The translations under genes and the position numbers were made by a program. Below are positions 1-8,560 of a stretch of 64,000 nt of DNA, one piece after another (within the stretch, counting starts at the first letter, position 1; the number at the start of each line of letters is the position of its first letter). The notes under the pieces are model-generated. The model had not been told where the DNA came from. It ran no database searches and worked only from the letters and a program-made list of their open reading frames with translations. The stretch is from contig CAZVNJ010000004.1 in assembly GCA_964628985.1 (NCBI GenBank), positions 38,092-102,091 on the forward strand. The letters run 5' to 3'. The DNA comes from SURF-43 sp964628985 (GTDB lineage Bacteria > Chloroflexota > Dehalococcoidia > UBA2979).

Positions 1-729
1 CTGCACGCGGGCGTCCTGATGAAGGTCGGTGCCTTCGGTGTCCTCCGCCTCGGCTTCCAGATGATGCCGCAGGGTGGCGAATTCTGGGCGCCCGCACTCA
101 TCGTCGTCGGCATCGTGGCGGCGATGTACGGTGCGATCAGCGCGCTGAAGCAGACGGACATGAAGCTGATGATGGGCTTCTCCTCCGTCTCGCACATGGG
201 CTATGTGTTCATCGGCCTCGGCACCTTCAACTCGATCGGCTGGACGGGCGCCGTGCTGCAGATGACCGCACACGGATTGATGACGGCCCTCTTCTTCCTC
301 CTGATCGGCGGCATGTACGACCAGTCCCACAACCGCGAGATCCCGAACTTCTCCGGCATGGCGAAGCAGATGCCGATCTGGTCGATCTTCTTCGTCCTGG
401 CCTCTCTCGCTTCGCTCGGCCTGCCCGGCCTTTCGGGCTTCATCGCAGAGGTGCACATCTTCATCGGCGCCTTCCGCGCCTACCCGATCGTCGGCGGGCT
501 GGCGGTCCTGACCGCGGCGATCACCGCTACCTACCTGTTGCGCATGCTGGCCCAGTCCTTCTTCGGCGAGATGAACCCTCGATGGAGTGGGCTGCGCGAG
601 ATCACCGTGATGGAGCGTGCCGGCGCGACCGTGCTGGCCGCCGCCATCATCACCCTGGGCCTCTGGCCCGCACCGTGGATCGACCGCATCACGCCGTCGA
701 TCATCCACATCCCGGGGGTCACCCTCTAA
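1..729 (+). CDS. nuoM: NADH-quinone oxidoreductase subunit M, C-terminal part
   Basis: The frame is open at the left window edge, so only the C-terminal ~242 residues are present. The protein is an antiporter-like membrane subunit of respiratory complex I and helps translocate protons. What is visible: a continuous series of hydrophobic helices, the family segment LHAGVLMKVGAFGVLRL at the very start (the Lys-containing helix after the missing HTWLPDAH motif), then SSVSHMGYVFIG and GLPGLSGFIAE, all typical of NuoM rather than NuoL. It is followed after 46 bases by nuoN, the usual last two genes of a nuo operon. Family assignment is firm; the start lies outside the window. Confidence 0.96.
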   Translation: MHAGVLMKVGAFGVLRLGFQMMPQGGEFWAPALIVVGIVAAMYGAISALKQTDMKLMMGFSSVSHMGYVFIGLGTFNSIGWTGAVLQMTAHGLMTALFFLLIGGMYDQSHNREIPNFSGMAKQMPIWSIFFVLASLASLGLPGLSGFIAEVHIFIGAFRAYPIVGGLAVLTAAITATYLLRMLAQSFFGEMNPRWSGLREITVMERAGATVLAAAIITLGLWPAPWIDRITPSIIHIPGVTL

Positions 730-775
730 CGAGGGCGGCCGGGCGCGGGGCTGACGGGGACGTGGGAGGACGACT

Positions 776-2248
776 GTGACGGACATCATGGGCAACGCCC
801 TGAACATGCAGTACTCGCTCCTGCTACCTGAGATCCTGCTCGGTGTCACCGCCCTCCTCGTCGTCTTCGCAGACCTCTTCAGCGCCGAACTCAAAATCGG
901 CTACCGCCTCCTCCCGCTGATCACCGTCACCGGCCTCGTCGCGGCGCTCGGCAGCAGCCTGGTCTGGGTCGGCACCACCGACGACTTCTCGATGCTCGTC
1001 ACGGTCGACGCCTTTACGACGTTCTTCCGTGTGCTGTTCTGCGCCGTCGCGATCGCCCTCGTGATCGGCGCGCACGAGTACATCGAGGCGCACGTCAACC
1101 ACCCCGGCGAGTTCTTCGCCCTGCTGCTCCTCTCGACGGCTGGCGCGTCGTTCATGGCGAGCGCGCAGGACCTGCTGACCGCCTACCTCGCGGTCGAGGT
1201 GCTCTCGTTCTCGCTCTACATCGCTGTCTCGCTCGGCCGGAACGACCCGCGCTCGGGCGAGGCCGCACTGAAGTACGTCCTCCTCGGCGGTGTCGCCTCC
1301 GCCTTCCTGCTCTACGGCCTCTCGTTCATCTATGGGGTCGCCGGCTCGACGCACTACACCCTCATCGCCGAGGGCCTGGGGGGCGACGTCTCGGGCGTGC
1401 GCGGTGAACTCGTGCTCGGCCTCGTCCTCATCGTCGCCGGCCTCGGCTTCAAAGCCTCGGCGGTCCCGTTCCACATGTGGACGCCGGACGCCTACGAGGG
1501 CGCCCCGATCCCGGTGACTGCGTACCTCTCCGCCACGTCGAAGGCGGCCACGTTCGCCCTCCTGCTCCGCTGGTTCGCCGGCCCGCTGCTCCCCGCCATC
1601 AACGAGTGGCAGTGGATGGTCGCGGCCGTTGCCACCGCGACGATGGTGCTCGGAAACCTCGTGGCGCTGCAGCAGCGCAACATCAAGCGACTGCTCGCCT
1701 ACTCATCGATCGCTCAGGTCGGCTTCATGTTCATGGCGCTCGTGGGCATCTCGCAGGTGACGGCGGGTGGCCTGCTGGTCCACCTCGGCGGCTACCTGAT
1801 TACCAACCTCGCCGTCTTTGTCGCCGTGATCCACTTCTACAACCGCACCGGCAAGGAAGAGATCGCGGACTTCAAGGGCCTGGGGCAGACGAACCCCTAC
1901 CTGGCGCTCGTCATGACTGCCGGGCTCTTCTCGCTCGCCGGCATGCCGCTGCTCGTCGGCTTCTTCACGAAGTTCATCCTCTTCCAGACCGTGGTGGAGG
2001 CCGACTTCCTCTGGCTCGTCGTCGTGGCTGTCGTCGCCTCGACCGTCTCGCTCTACTACTACCTGCAGGTCATCAAGCAGATGTACCTCTACCAGCCTGA
2101 CGGCGACGCGACCCGTTGGCGGCTCACCCCCACTGGCTACCTCGCCACCGGCGCGCTGCTCGCGGCTGTCGTGGTCCTCGGCCTCTGGGGCACACCGCTC
2201 TACGAGGTCGCGGACAACGCCGCGGCCGCCCTCTTCCCCGTCGCCTAG
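776..2248 (+). CDS. nuoN: NADH-quinone oxidoreductase subunit N
   Basis: A 490-residue polytopic membrane protein, full length for the family, forming the second antiporter-like channel of complex I. The start is GTG at 776 with a GGGAGGA ribosome site at 764-770. Visible family motifs: YLAVEVLSFSLYI, KYVLLGGVASAFLLYG, FKASAVPFHMWTPDAYEGAP (the Lys and proton-path segment), LLAYSSIAQVGFMFMAL and LAGMPLLVGFFTKF. It directly follows nuoM and appears to close the operon, because the following gene is on the other strand and hairpins lie just after the stop. The first start codon is followed by another Met five residues in, so the N-terminus could be slightly shorter. Confidence 0.97.
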   Translation: MTDIMGNALNMQYSLLLPEILLGVTALLVVFADLFSAELKIGYRLLPLITVTGLVAALGSSLVWVGTTDDFSMLVTVDAFTTFFRVLFCAVAIALVIGAHEYIEAHVNHPGEFFALLLLSTAGASFMASAQDLLTAYLAVEVLSFSLYIAVSLGRNDPRSGEAALKYVLLGGVASAFLLYGLSFIYGVAGSTHYTLIAEGLGGDVSGVRGELVLGLVLIVAGLGFKASAVPFHMWTPDAYEGAPIPVTAYLSATSKAATFALLLRWFAGPLLPAINEWQWMVAAVATATMVLGNLVALQQRNIKRLLAYSSIAQVGFMFMALVGISQVTAGGLLVHLGGYLITNLAVFVAVIHFYNRTGKEEIADFKGLGQTNPYLALVMTAGLFSLAGMPLLVGFFTKFILFQTVVEADFLWLVVVAVVASTVSLYYYLQVIKQMYLYQPDGDATRWRLTPTGYLATGALLAAVVVLGLWGTPLYEVADNAAAALFPVA

Positions 2249-2256
2249 CCCTCGAC

Positions 2257-2293
2257 GGCATCTGCTCAAGGCGAAGCCCGGCAGATGCCGGGC
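2257..2293. terminator. Paired, mutually exclusive hairpins after nuoN
   Basis: GCCCGGC (2276-2282) pairs with GCCGGGC (2287-2293) across a 4-base loop. The overlapping GCAGATGCC (2281-2289) can instead pair with GGCATCTGC (2257-2265). The two stems share bases, so only one can form at a time. The position between the convergent nuoN and the gene at 2327 suggests transcription termination, but there is no good T-run. Confidence 0.5.
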
Positions 2294-2326
2294 CTCATTG
2301 TTGGCGTCAGGGATCGGGCGCGCCGC

Positions 2327-2686
2327 CTATCCCGTCTGATGCCTCTCACCAGGCTCGTCCGCCTTCAGGCCGAGCGCTTGCTTGATCGCCACGAGGTCGC
2401 GCTGGACGACTTCCATGTCCTCGGCATCGGCCGCGAAGATCATGTGCTTCATGCCCAGCAGGACGACCGCCTGCACGAGCAACTGGAGCCACTCGCTCTG
2501 CCAGTTCTCGAACGTCGTCGTGAGGAAGTACGGAAGAAACGCACCCCACTCGAAGGCCTCGCCGTGCGTCTCTGCCTCGGAGGTGAAGTGCTGGACGCCC
2601 ATCACCAACTGCCCGAGCCAACTCGCGAGGAAGAGCCCAAGCAGCAGATACGCCGCTCCCCACCGCTGAAGATGACTGTGCTGCAT
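2327..2686 (-). CDS. Small membrane protein, DUF6766-like
   Basis: A 119-residue protein with two membrane segments (about residues 10-30 and 65-85), separated by a conserved-looking loop HFTSEAETHGEAFEWGAF and the motif TTFENWQSEWLQL. This pattern matches the small DUF6766 membrane family as I remember it; no biochemical function is known for that family. The start ATG at 2686 has an AAGAAGG ribosome site about 7 bases upstream on the minus strand. It converges with nuoN and has no operon partner. Identification is from motif memory, so the family name is moderately sure and the coding status is sure. Confidence 0.75.
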   Translation of the reverse strand: MQHSHLQRWGAAYLLLGLFLASWLGQLVMGVQHFTSEAETHGEAFEWGAFLPYFLTTTFENWQSEWLQLLVQAVVLLGMKHMIFAADAEDMEVVQRDLVAIKQALGLKADEPGERHQTG

Positions 2687-2808
2687 CGTGATCCCTTCTT
2701 GTCCACTGGGACCCCTCAGTCCAACCTACCGAGGGGTCTGAGGATCGGCATCACGCGCGCAGGACGGGAGTTACAAAGCGCTCAAAGATGCTCGGTGCGG
2801 TTCGCGGA

Positions 2809-3001
2809 CCGCGAGTGGCTCAGTTCTCGATCACCCGGGAGTTCCTCTCCCTGATGCTCGCCGTCCACCGCCCTAGCGTGAGCACGGGCCCTCGCGATGC
2901 CTGAGCAGGCACGCCTCATCCACGGGGCGCGCGGGCGCATCGTGATGGTCGATCGGGCAGGGCTACAGGGCGTCGAGCGAGTGCTCCCGGCGCGTGCGTA
3001 A
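2809..3001 (+). pseudogene. Decayed C-terminal piece of a Crp/Fnr-type regulator
   Basis: No intact gene is present, but two neighbouring frames read as the HTH end of a Crp/Fnr-type regulator. The first (2821-2895) gives QFSITREFLSLMLAVHRPSV, the recognition-helix region, and then hits a stop. The second (2897-2999) gives QARLIHGARGRIVMVDRAGL, the wing and C-terminal helix seen in the family (usual form: ALQ-x-A-x-LI-x-x-x-RG-x-I-x-V-x-D-x-x-GL). A frame change between about 2880 and 2897 would join them. The N-terminal nucleotide-binding domain is not visible upstream, so this is a remnant. Confidence 0.65.
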
Positions 3002-3105
3002 CCATCTGATTCGTGGCCCGGACGACCACGCGATCGAGTGGACCGTGCTGTGACTGGATACCCCACCTGCCGCAATGCATCTGCCGCGACTGGCGGCGTC
3101 GCGCG

Positions 3106-3708
3106 TTACGCGAGCCGCCTCAGCAGGTGATTGCGTGCCAGCGTCGCCATCGGGTGCACCTGCAGACCTTCACGCACAGCCTCTTCATGGCGTAGGTCCA
3201 GGTAGCGGAGCGCCGCCCGCTCAAGGGATGCGTCCCCGCCGTCGTCACCTGTGGCCGCGTCGAAGACGGACCGCAGCGCCGGCCAGCGCTCCACCTTGTG
3301 GGGCTCCACCTTGTCGGCGACGAACATCGCCCACGCCTCTGCCGGGTACTCGGGATGGCCAGTCGTGTGCCACCAGATCGCGTCCAGCACACGATCGTCC
3401 GTGACCTCGAACCGTTCGCGCAGTTCCAGGGCACCGAGTGGGCCGTGCAGCAGCACTGGCTCAGCGCGCTCGACGGGGTCGATCTCGATCCCTCGTGCGA
3501 CCGCCTGCTCAAGCAGGTCCGCCGGTGGCACCGCACGCAGGAGGTCGTGTCCCTGTGCCATCAGCCGGGCGAGGCCCGTGTCCAGGCCGTGAAGCGTTGC
3601 GAGCCGGTCCGTCAGGGCGACCACGCGGTCAATGTGAGCGACGAGGCCGTCCGGCAATGCGGCCGCCATGCGCTCGCGAATCCACACCTCGCCACCCGGC
3701 TCGTCCAT
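3106..3708 (-). CDS. HD-domain hydrolase, YqeK-like
   Basis: A 200-residue HD-superfamily metal-dependent phosphohydrolase. Visible metal ligands: His25 (HIDRVV), the HD doublet His54-Asp55 (AQGHDLL), His88 (LLHGPLGA), His114 and His118 (IWWHTTGHPE) and Asp132 (VADKVEP). The order H...HD...H...H-x3-H...D is the YqeK arrangement, a family reported to split diadenosine tetraphosphate symmetrically. YqeK is usually next to nadD and rsfS; neither neighbour is here, so the gene is isolated. The start ATG at 3708 has TAGGGGA about 8 bases upstream. Confidence 0.75.
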   Translation of the reverse strand: MDEPGGEVWIRERMAAALPDGLVAHIDRVVALTDRLATLHGLDTGLARLMAQGHDLLRAVPPADLLEQAVARGIEIDPVERAEPVLLHGPLGALELRERFEVTDDRVLDAIWWHTTGHPEYPAEAWAMFVADKVEPHKVERWPALRSVFDAATGDDGGDASLERAALRYLDLRHEEAVREGLQVHPMATLARNHLLRRLA

Positions 3709-3828
3709 CGTGTCCGTCCCCTACGAGTTCCGGAAGGCCCACGGATTGCTCACAGAGATCGGGGATCCACCGATGCGTGGCGTCCACAGGGCATTCCTAT
3801 CGTATGCGGGCAAGGTCAGGGGTGAGAC

Positions 3829-4761
3829 ATGCTGCAAGTGCAGCGGCCGGCTCGACGCGGCCCGACGTGGCGTGTTCCAGGCGGCCCGTCCTGGCTGCTC
3901 GCTTCGGCTGGCCGGCTCGCCTTCCTTCCTGATCGAGCCTCCATCGCTGCGCTCGCCGTCACTGGCATCGCGTGGGTCACCGTCGCGCAGACTGTCGAGT
4001 CGCACTACCTCCGCTTCGGTCTCCTGCTCCCCCTCGCCACGCTCATGGCTGTGGCTGGCGGTCTCGCCGTTGCGAACCGTCTGCGGCGCAACCGGGCGCG
4101 GGAGGCTGCGAGCGTGGCCCACGACCTCCGAGGGCCGTTAGTCACCTTGCAGGCCACGCTCGAACTGCTCGCCGGCGACGCCTTCGGGGCGTTGCCGGAG
4201 ACCGCCCGGGCGGCGGTTCTGCGTGCCGCGACCACCTCGGCACGGGCCGCACTTGTCGTGGACGAAGCCATGCACCGAGCCGCGGCGCCGCCATCCGCGG
4301 CGCCCCTGCGTGGCCATGCAGACCTGGACCTGGTCGTCCGAGAGGCGTTGGACGCCCTCGAGGTGCAGGTCCGCTCGGCAGGCGCCGTCGTCATGCTCAC
4401 CTCGCTGCCCCGCGTCGCCGCGGATTCGTCGGCGCTCTTCCGTGTCTTCGTGAACCTCTTCCAGAACGCCATCAAATACCACCGCCCGGACGCCACTCCG
4501 TTGCTGAAGGTCTCAGCCGAGGTCGAGGGTGAATCCGCAATCCTTGCCGTGGCCGACGACGGCATCGGGATCGCTCCGGGTGACCGGGAGCGCGTCTTCG
4601 AGCCCCGCTATCGCACGATGGCGGGCTCGGCCCGTTCGAGCGGCGAGGGTCTTGGCCTCGCGAACGTCCAGCGGCTAGTGACTGCCATGGGCGGCGCCAT
4701 CTGGGTGGATGGGACGGCCGAACGGGGCACCACGATCCGGCTCCGTCTCCCGCTGGCGTGA
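3829..4761 (+). CDS. Sensor histidine kinase (orphan)
   Basis: A 310-residue membrane-anchored histidine kinase. Two hydrophobic segments (about residues 36-55 and 62-82) precede a dimerisation box SVAHDLRGPLVTLQ with the phospho-acceptor His98. The ATPase part has the N box LFQNAIKYH (Asn213), G1 box VADDGIGI (Asp243/Asp244), F box ERVFEPRY and G2 box GEGLGLANV. No PAS, HAMP or extracellular sensor domain is visible, so what it senses is unknown; the membrane part may do the sensing. No response regulator lies beside it; the nearest are at 62-64 kb. An AGGGGTGAG site precedes ATG 3829. Confidence 0.9.
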   Translation: MLQVQRPARRGPTWRVPGGPSWLLASAGRLAFLPDRASIAALAVTGIAWVTVAQTVESHYLRFGLLLPLATLMAVAGGLAVANRLRRNRAREAASVAHDLRGPLVTLQATLELLAGDAFGALPETARAAVLRAATTSARAALVVDEAMHRAAAPPSAAPLRGHADLDLVVREALDALEVQVRSAGAVVMLTSLPRVAADSSALFRVFVNLFQNAIKYHRPDATPLLKVSAEVEGESAILAVADDGIGIAPGDRERVFEPRYRTMAGSARSSGEGLGLANVQRLVTAMGGAIWVDGTAERGTTIRLRLPLA

Positions 4762-4880
4762 GCCCAGGGCCAGCAGCCGGAACGTCAGGAAATCAGGAGA
4801 GAAGGCCCTCACAGTAAATTCAAACCCGTCCTAAACTCGCGCGCGTAGGGGTGGGCGCACGGAGCAAAGGGTGGTGGTCC

Positions 4881-5600
4881 ATGCGATTCGCAAGAGGGAT
4901 GCTCGTGGCGGCCGCTTGCGTCTCGGTCCTGGCGCTGGCGGGATGTTCCAGCGGCGATGACGAGACCAAGAAGCAGGTCGAGGAACTCACCAAGCAGGTC
5001 GAGGCGCTGAACAAGGCCGTCATCATCGACGCCAACGGCACCGCCCGTCTTGCAACACCAACTCCAGTGCCGATCGCGGAGTACAAGGACTTTGGCTTCG
5101 GCCTTCCTGTGCCGTCCAACGTCAAGCTCACCGCGACCGGATTGAGCGGTAAGGACGCATCGCTTGATGGTGGGAGCGTGCTCGCCTCCTCCGGTGGCAC
5201 AAGCCTCCTGCTCGTCTGGAATAAGGTCACGCCGCCCCTCTCTTCGCAGGAGTCCGTGGTGGGCGCGTTCAACGTCTTGCAGTCGCTCACGCAGGCGAAG
5301 TTCGAGGCGATGGGTGCGGGACAAGGCCTCACCGTAGACAACCAGCCGGGCTCGTACGGAACCTTCGTCACGCGGGATGCACGCGGCACCATCGACGGGG
5401 TCGGCATCATCGGTGGCTGGGTCTGCCCGAATGACAAGCGGTCATACGCCATCACCGTGACCGGCAAGGAACTCGATCCCGTGCAGCAGTCCTTCGTCTA
5501 TCTCACCAACGGCTTCCGCTGTGAGGCGGGGAAGACACAGGCCGCGCCGGCCTCAACCCCGACACCGAGACCGACGGCGACGACGACCCCGCGCCCGTAG
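4881..5600 (+). CDS. Lipoprotein with short coiled coil
   Basis: A 239-residue exported lipoprotein. ATG 4881 is preferred over a GTG 30 bases upstream because it puts the signal peptide (MRFARGMLVAAACVSVLALAGC) at the very N-terminus, with lipobox LALAGC and lipidated Cys at about residue 22. Next come charged heptads (ETKKQVEELTKQVEALNKAV), a likely short coiled coil, and then a ~150-residue globular domain that I do not recognise. The last ~25 residues are a Pro/Thr tail (TPTPRPTATTTPRP), common in surface lipoproteins of this phylum. It lies 55 bases upstream of the large repeat protein and may be co-transcribed with it. Confidence 0.8.
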   Translation: MRFARGMLVAAACVSVLALAGCSSGDDETKKQVEELTKQVEALNKAVIIDANGTARLATPTPVPIAEYKDFGFGLPVPSNVKLTATGLSGKDASLDGGSVLASSGGTSLLLVWNKVTPPLSSQESVVGAFNVLQSLTQAKFEAMGAGQGLTVDNQPGSYGTFVTRDARGTIDGVGIIGGWVCPNDKRSYAITVTGKELDPVQQSFVYLTNGFRCEAGKTQAAPASTPTPRPTATTTPRP

Positions 5601-5655
5601 CGGCCGGTCACGATCAGGATCGCGGGCCCGCGGGCCCGATGAAAGAGGCACGTCG

Positions 5656-8331
5656 ATGAATCGACTACGTCTCCGAGCACACACCAGGCGACGGCTTTGG
5701 CGCGCGGCGCTCGCATGTGGCATCGCGACGATCATGGCCGGCTACACGGGATCCATCCTCACCTACGCGCAGGTCCCGCCGCCCCCACCGCCAGACGGTG
5801 GTGGGCTGCCTCCACCTCCGCCCCCGCCCGATGGTGGTGGCCTGCTTCCGCCTCCGCCTCCGCCTCCCGATGGTGGTGGTCTGCTTCCACCCCCGCCTCC
5901 GCCTCCCGATGGTGGTGGGTTCCCGCCACCCCCCGGCGGCGTGCTCCCTCCACCTCCCGGTGGAGAGTTTGGGCCACCCCCTCCGGGTGGTGGATTCCCG
6001 CCGCCTCCGGGTGGTGGATTCCCACCGCCTCCGGGTGGTGAGTTCGGACAGCCTCCCCCCGGCGGGCAGCCGGGCGCCCCACCTCCTGGCGGAGCCTTTG
6101 GCCCCCCTCCGGGGGGTGCATTCCCTCCGCCACCGGGCGGCGGCGCTCCTCCGGTCGGACAGCCCGGCGGTCTTCCCCCGGGTGGGAACTTTGGTCCGCC
6201 TCCTCCCGGTGGGCAGCCGGGCGGCCCGCCTCCGGGTGGGAACTTTGGTCCGCCCCCTCCCGGTGGGCAGCCGGGTGGCCCGCCTCCGGGTGGGAACTTT
6301 GGTCCGCCTCCTCCCGGTGGGCAGCCGGGAGGCCCGCCTCCAGGTGGGAACTTCGGCCCTCCGCCCCCGGGTGGCCAGCCCGGTGGTCCGCCGCCTCCGG
6401 GGGGGCAACCCGGAGGGCAGGCGCCGCCGCCCTTTAACCCGAACAACCTGACTCAGGGTCCGAATAACAACCTCAACTTCTTCGGTGCTCCCCCGCAAGG
6501 TGGTCAGCCCGGCGGGCCACCACCGCCTGGCGGAGTTCCCGGAGGATTTGGGGCGCTCTTCGGTGCGGGTCCAGGAGCACCCGGTCAGCCGGGTGGGCAG
6601 CCGGGGCAGCCCGGTGGGGAGTTCCGCGGGTTCTTTGCGCCTCCTCCGGGCGGTGTTCCTGGCGGCGCGCCCAACCAGCCCGGCGGGCAACCCGGTCAAC
6701 CCGGTGGTCAACCGGGCGGGCCGCCGCCCGCAGGATCCGGCGGGCTCTTCAGCATCTTCACTCCCGGCGGTCCGCCGCCGGGCGGTGGATCGCCGGGTCA
6801 ACCTGGCGGCCCCAACCCCCAGGGCGGTCCGCCGTCAGGCGGCCAACCGGGCGCTCCAGGTGGTGACGCGAGGGCGTTCTTCTTCGGCGGCGGTGCCCCA
6901 TTCCCGGGTGCGCCCGGTACGCCCGGAACGCCCGGTGCTCCGGGTGGCCAGCCCCTGGGCGGTGGTCCAAACAGCGGTATCAACTTCTTCAGCGGCTCTG
7001 GTCCAGCCGGGCCGGGCGGAGCTCCGCCTGCAGGCGGGGCTCCCGGCGCTCCGAACGCTCCGGGCCAACCGTTCGCCGGCCTCCTCGGGTTCCCGCCGGC
7101 GGGTACCCCTGGAGCTCCCGGTGCGCCGGGCGGCCCTGCCGCGGGCGAACCTCGAGGATTCTTCGGGGCACCCCCGCCAGGTGGCCAGGGCGGCCCAGGA
7201 GGGCCCGGTGGCGCCCCAGGCGGCCCGGCCGGCGGTCCACCGGCTGGTGCGCCGGGTGGCGGTCTGTTCGCCCTCTTCGGTCCCGGCCCAGGCGGCGCTC
7301 CTCCCGGTGCTCCTGGTCCCGGTGCTCCTGGGCCGGGCGGTGCCGGTGGCCCGGGTGCGCCGGGTGCGCCGGGTGGTCAGCCGGGCCAGCCCGGACAGGC
7401 GGGTGGCGATGCCCGTGCGTTCTTCTTCAATGGAGGGGCACCCCAGCCGGGCGGTTCCGCCGGGCCTCCGTCTGGTGGACCGCCGCCACTTGGCAGCGGT
7501 CCGAATACGGGTCTCAACTTCTTTGGTGTTTCGCTCGCCGGTGGCCCACCGCCGGCGGGCGCGCCAGGAGCGCCGGGCGGCCTACCGCCAGCCTTCGCAG
7601 GTCTCTTCGGCCCGCCGGGTACTCCCGGGGTGCCGGGTGGTGCAGCAGGCGGGCCTCCGGCTGGGACGCCGGGTACGCCCGGTACGCCCGGCGGCGCGGG
7701 CAATGCTCCAACGGGCCCAGCGGGCGCTCTTCGAGGCTTCCTACCACCACCTCCGGGCGGAACGCCTGGTGGTGGTGCGCCCGGCGCACCGGGCGGTGGT
7801 GCACCCGGTGGTGGTGCGCCAGGTGGTGGTTCGCCAGGTGGTGGTTCGCCAGGTGGTGGTTCGCCAGGTGGAGCGCCAGGTGGTGGCCAGGGACTCTTCG
7901 CCCTCTTCACGCCGGGTGGCGGCACGCCGCCCCCGGGCGGGGCTCCTCCGGCTGGTGTGCCTGGTTCGACTGGTCCGGTGGACGCGAGGGCCTTCTTCTT
8001 CGGCGGGCCACCAGGCGGTGCTCCGGGGACGCCCCCTCCAGGGGCCGGTCCGGGCGCACCAGGAGGTGCACCAGGAGGTGCACCCGGTGGGCCGCCACCT
8101 CCCGGCGCACCCCCCGCCGGTGGCGGATTCTTCGCCGGGACAGACGTGGCGCCACCACCAGGGGGTGCCGCTCCAGGTGTCCCGGGTGGACCTCCTGCGG
8201 GTGCCCCACCAGCCGGCGGTGGATTCTTTGCCGGGACCGATGCTGCTCCGGCGGGCGGTCCTGCGGGAACGCCGCCCCCGGGCGGTACGCCACTCACGGG
8301 AGGCTTCTTCGCAGGGACGAATATTCAATAG
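5656..8331 (+). CDS. Secreted Pro/Gly-rich repeat protein with periodic aromatic motifs
   Basis: An 891-residue protein of Gly, Pro, Ala and Gln with almost no charged residues. ATG 5656 follows GAAAGAGG (5641-5648) and opens a signal peptide (RRxRR then a hydrophobic run to about residue 37, ending near TYAQV). Residues ~38-90 repeat a PPPPPPDGGG unit. Codons from 6181 to 6396 repeat an 18-residue unit (period 54 bases: 6181, 6235, 6289, 6343) around GGNFGPPPPGGQPGG. From residue 268, three cassettes of 169, 178 and about 170 residues each carry the same five hydrophobic motifs in order. The C-terminus has three GGFFAGT motifs. Gly is not in strict every-third register, so it is not collagen. 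No known family is recognised. A surface or matrix polymer is my inference. Confidence 0.85.
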   Translation: MNRLRLRAHTRRRLWRAALACGIATIMAGYTGSILTYAQVPPPPPPDGGGLPPPPPPPDGGGLLPPPPPPPDGGGLLPPPPPPPDGGGFPPPPGGVLPPPPGGEFGPPPPGGGFPPPPGGGFPPPPGGEFGQPPPGGQPGAPPPGGAFGPPPGGAFPPPPGGGAPPVGQPGGLPPGGNFGPPPPGGQPGGPPPGGNFGPPPPGGQPGGPPPGGNFGPPPPGGQPGGPPPGGNFGPPPPGGQPGGPPPPGGQPGGQAPPPFNPNNLTQGPNNNLNFFGAPPQGGQPGGPPPPGGVPGGFGALFGAGPGAPGQPGGQPGQPGGEFRGFFAPPPGGVPGGAPNQPGGQPGQPGGQPGGPPPAGSGGLFSIFTPGGPPPGGGSPGQPGGPNPQGGPPSGGQPGAPGGDARAFFFGGGAPFPGAPGTPGTPGAPGGQPLGGGPNSGINFFSGSGPAGPGGAPPAGGAPGAPNAPGQPFAGLLGFPPAGTPGAPGAPGGPAAGEPRGFFGAPPPGGQGGPGGPGGAPGGPAGGPPAGAPGGGLFALFGPGPGGAPPGAPGPGAPGPGGAGGPGAPGAPGGQPGQPGQAGGDARAFFFNGGAPQPGGSAGPPSGGPPPLGSGPNTGLNFFGVSLAGGPPPAGAPGAPGGLPPAFAGLFGPPGTPGVPGGAAGGPPAGTPGTPGTPGGAGNAPTGPAGALRGFLPPPPGGTPGGGAPGAPGGGAPGGGAPGGGSPGGGSPGGGSPGGAPGGGQGLFALFTPGGGTPPPGGAPPAGVPGSTGPVDARAFFFGGPPGGAPGTPPPGAGPGAPGGAPGGAPGGPPPPGAPPAGGGFFAGTDVAPPPGGAAPGVPGGPPAGAPPAGGGFFAGTDAAPAGGPAGTPPPGGTPLTGGFFAGTNIQ
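6457..8005 (+). repeat. Three in-gene cassettes, ~510 bases each
   Basis: Cassettes begin at 6457, 6964 and 7498 with GPN-x3-NFF (GPNNNLNFF, GPNSGINFF, GPNTGLNFF). Each continues with a GALFG/AGLLG/AGLFG motif, then RGFF/RGFF/RGFL, then GLFSIF/GLFALF/GLFALF, and ends with DARAFFFGG/DARAFFFNG/DARAFFFGG. Pro/Gly spacers of varied length lie between. The DNA of the copies has diverged at third positions while the motifs are kept, so this is not a recent duplication. Confidence 0.9.
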
Positions 8332-8366
8332 CGAGGTCGGGTCACCTCAAGTCGCTGCCTCCAGGG

Positions 8367-8390
8367 AGGGCGCCTCGCAAGAGGCGCTCT
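8367..8390 (+). terminator. Terminator after the repeat-protein gene
   Basis: GCGCCTC (8370-8376) pairs perfectly with GAGGCGC (8381-8387) around a GCAA tetraloop, extended by two or three further pairs, and is followed by the T-rich TCTCTCTGTATGTT. It lies 36 bases after the stop codon at 8331. Confidence 0.8.
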
Positions 8391-8560
8391 CTCTGTATGT
8401 TGGGTCGAGACTGTTGGCTCGAACGTCGCGGGTTTGCCATTCGCTGGGACGACGCACCGCTTCTCCGTCTTTCGCCTCGGCGAGTCGACGGCGTCATGTT
8501 GTGTGGAGAGAATGAAGCGCAGATGGTCGGGGCTCCGCCTGCGACCACGTGAGGAGCAAG

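Noticed and set aside
6181..6396. Regular 54-base repeats that might suggest a CRISPR array
   Set aside because: The whole period is repeated with no unique spacers, and the repeats are in frame inside a coding gene.
5665..8328. Several long open frames on the minus strand and in other plus frames over the repeat gene
   Set aside because: They are mirror readings of the Pro/Gly codons (CCN/GGN), which lack stops in most frames. None has a ribosome site, signal peptide or motif.
5656..8331. Collagen-like triple-helix protein
   Set aside because: Gly is frequent but not at every third residue over long runs, and aromatic FFF motifs interrupt it.
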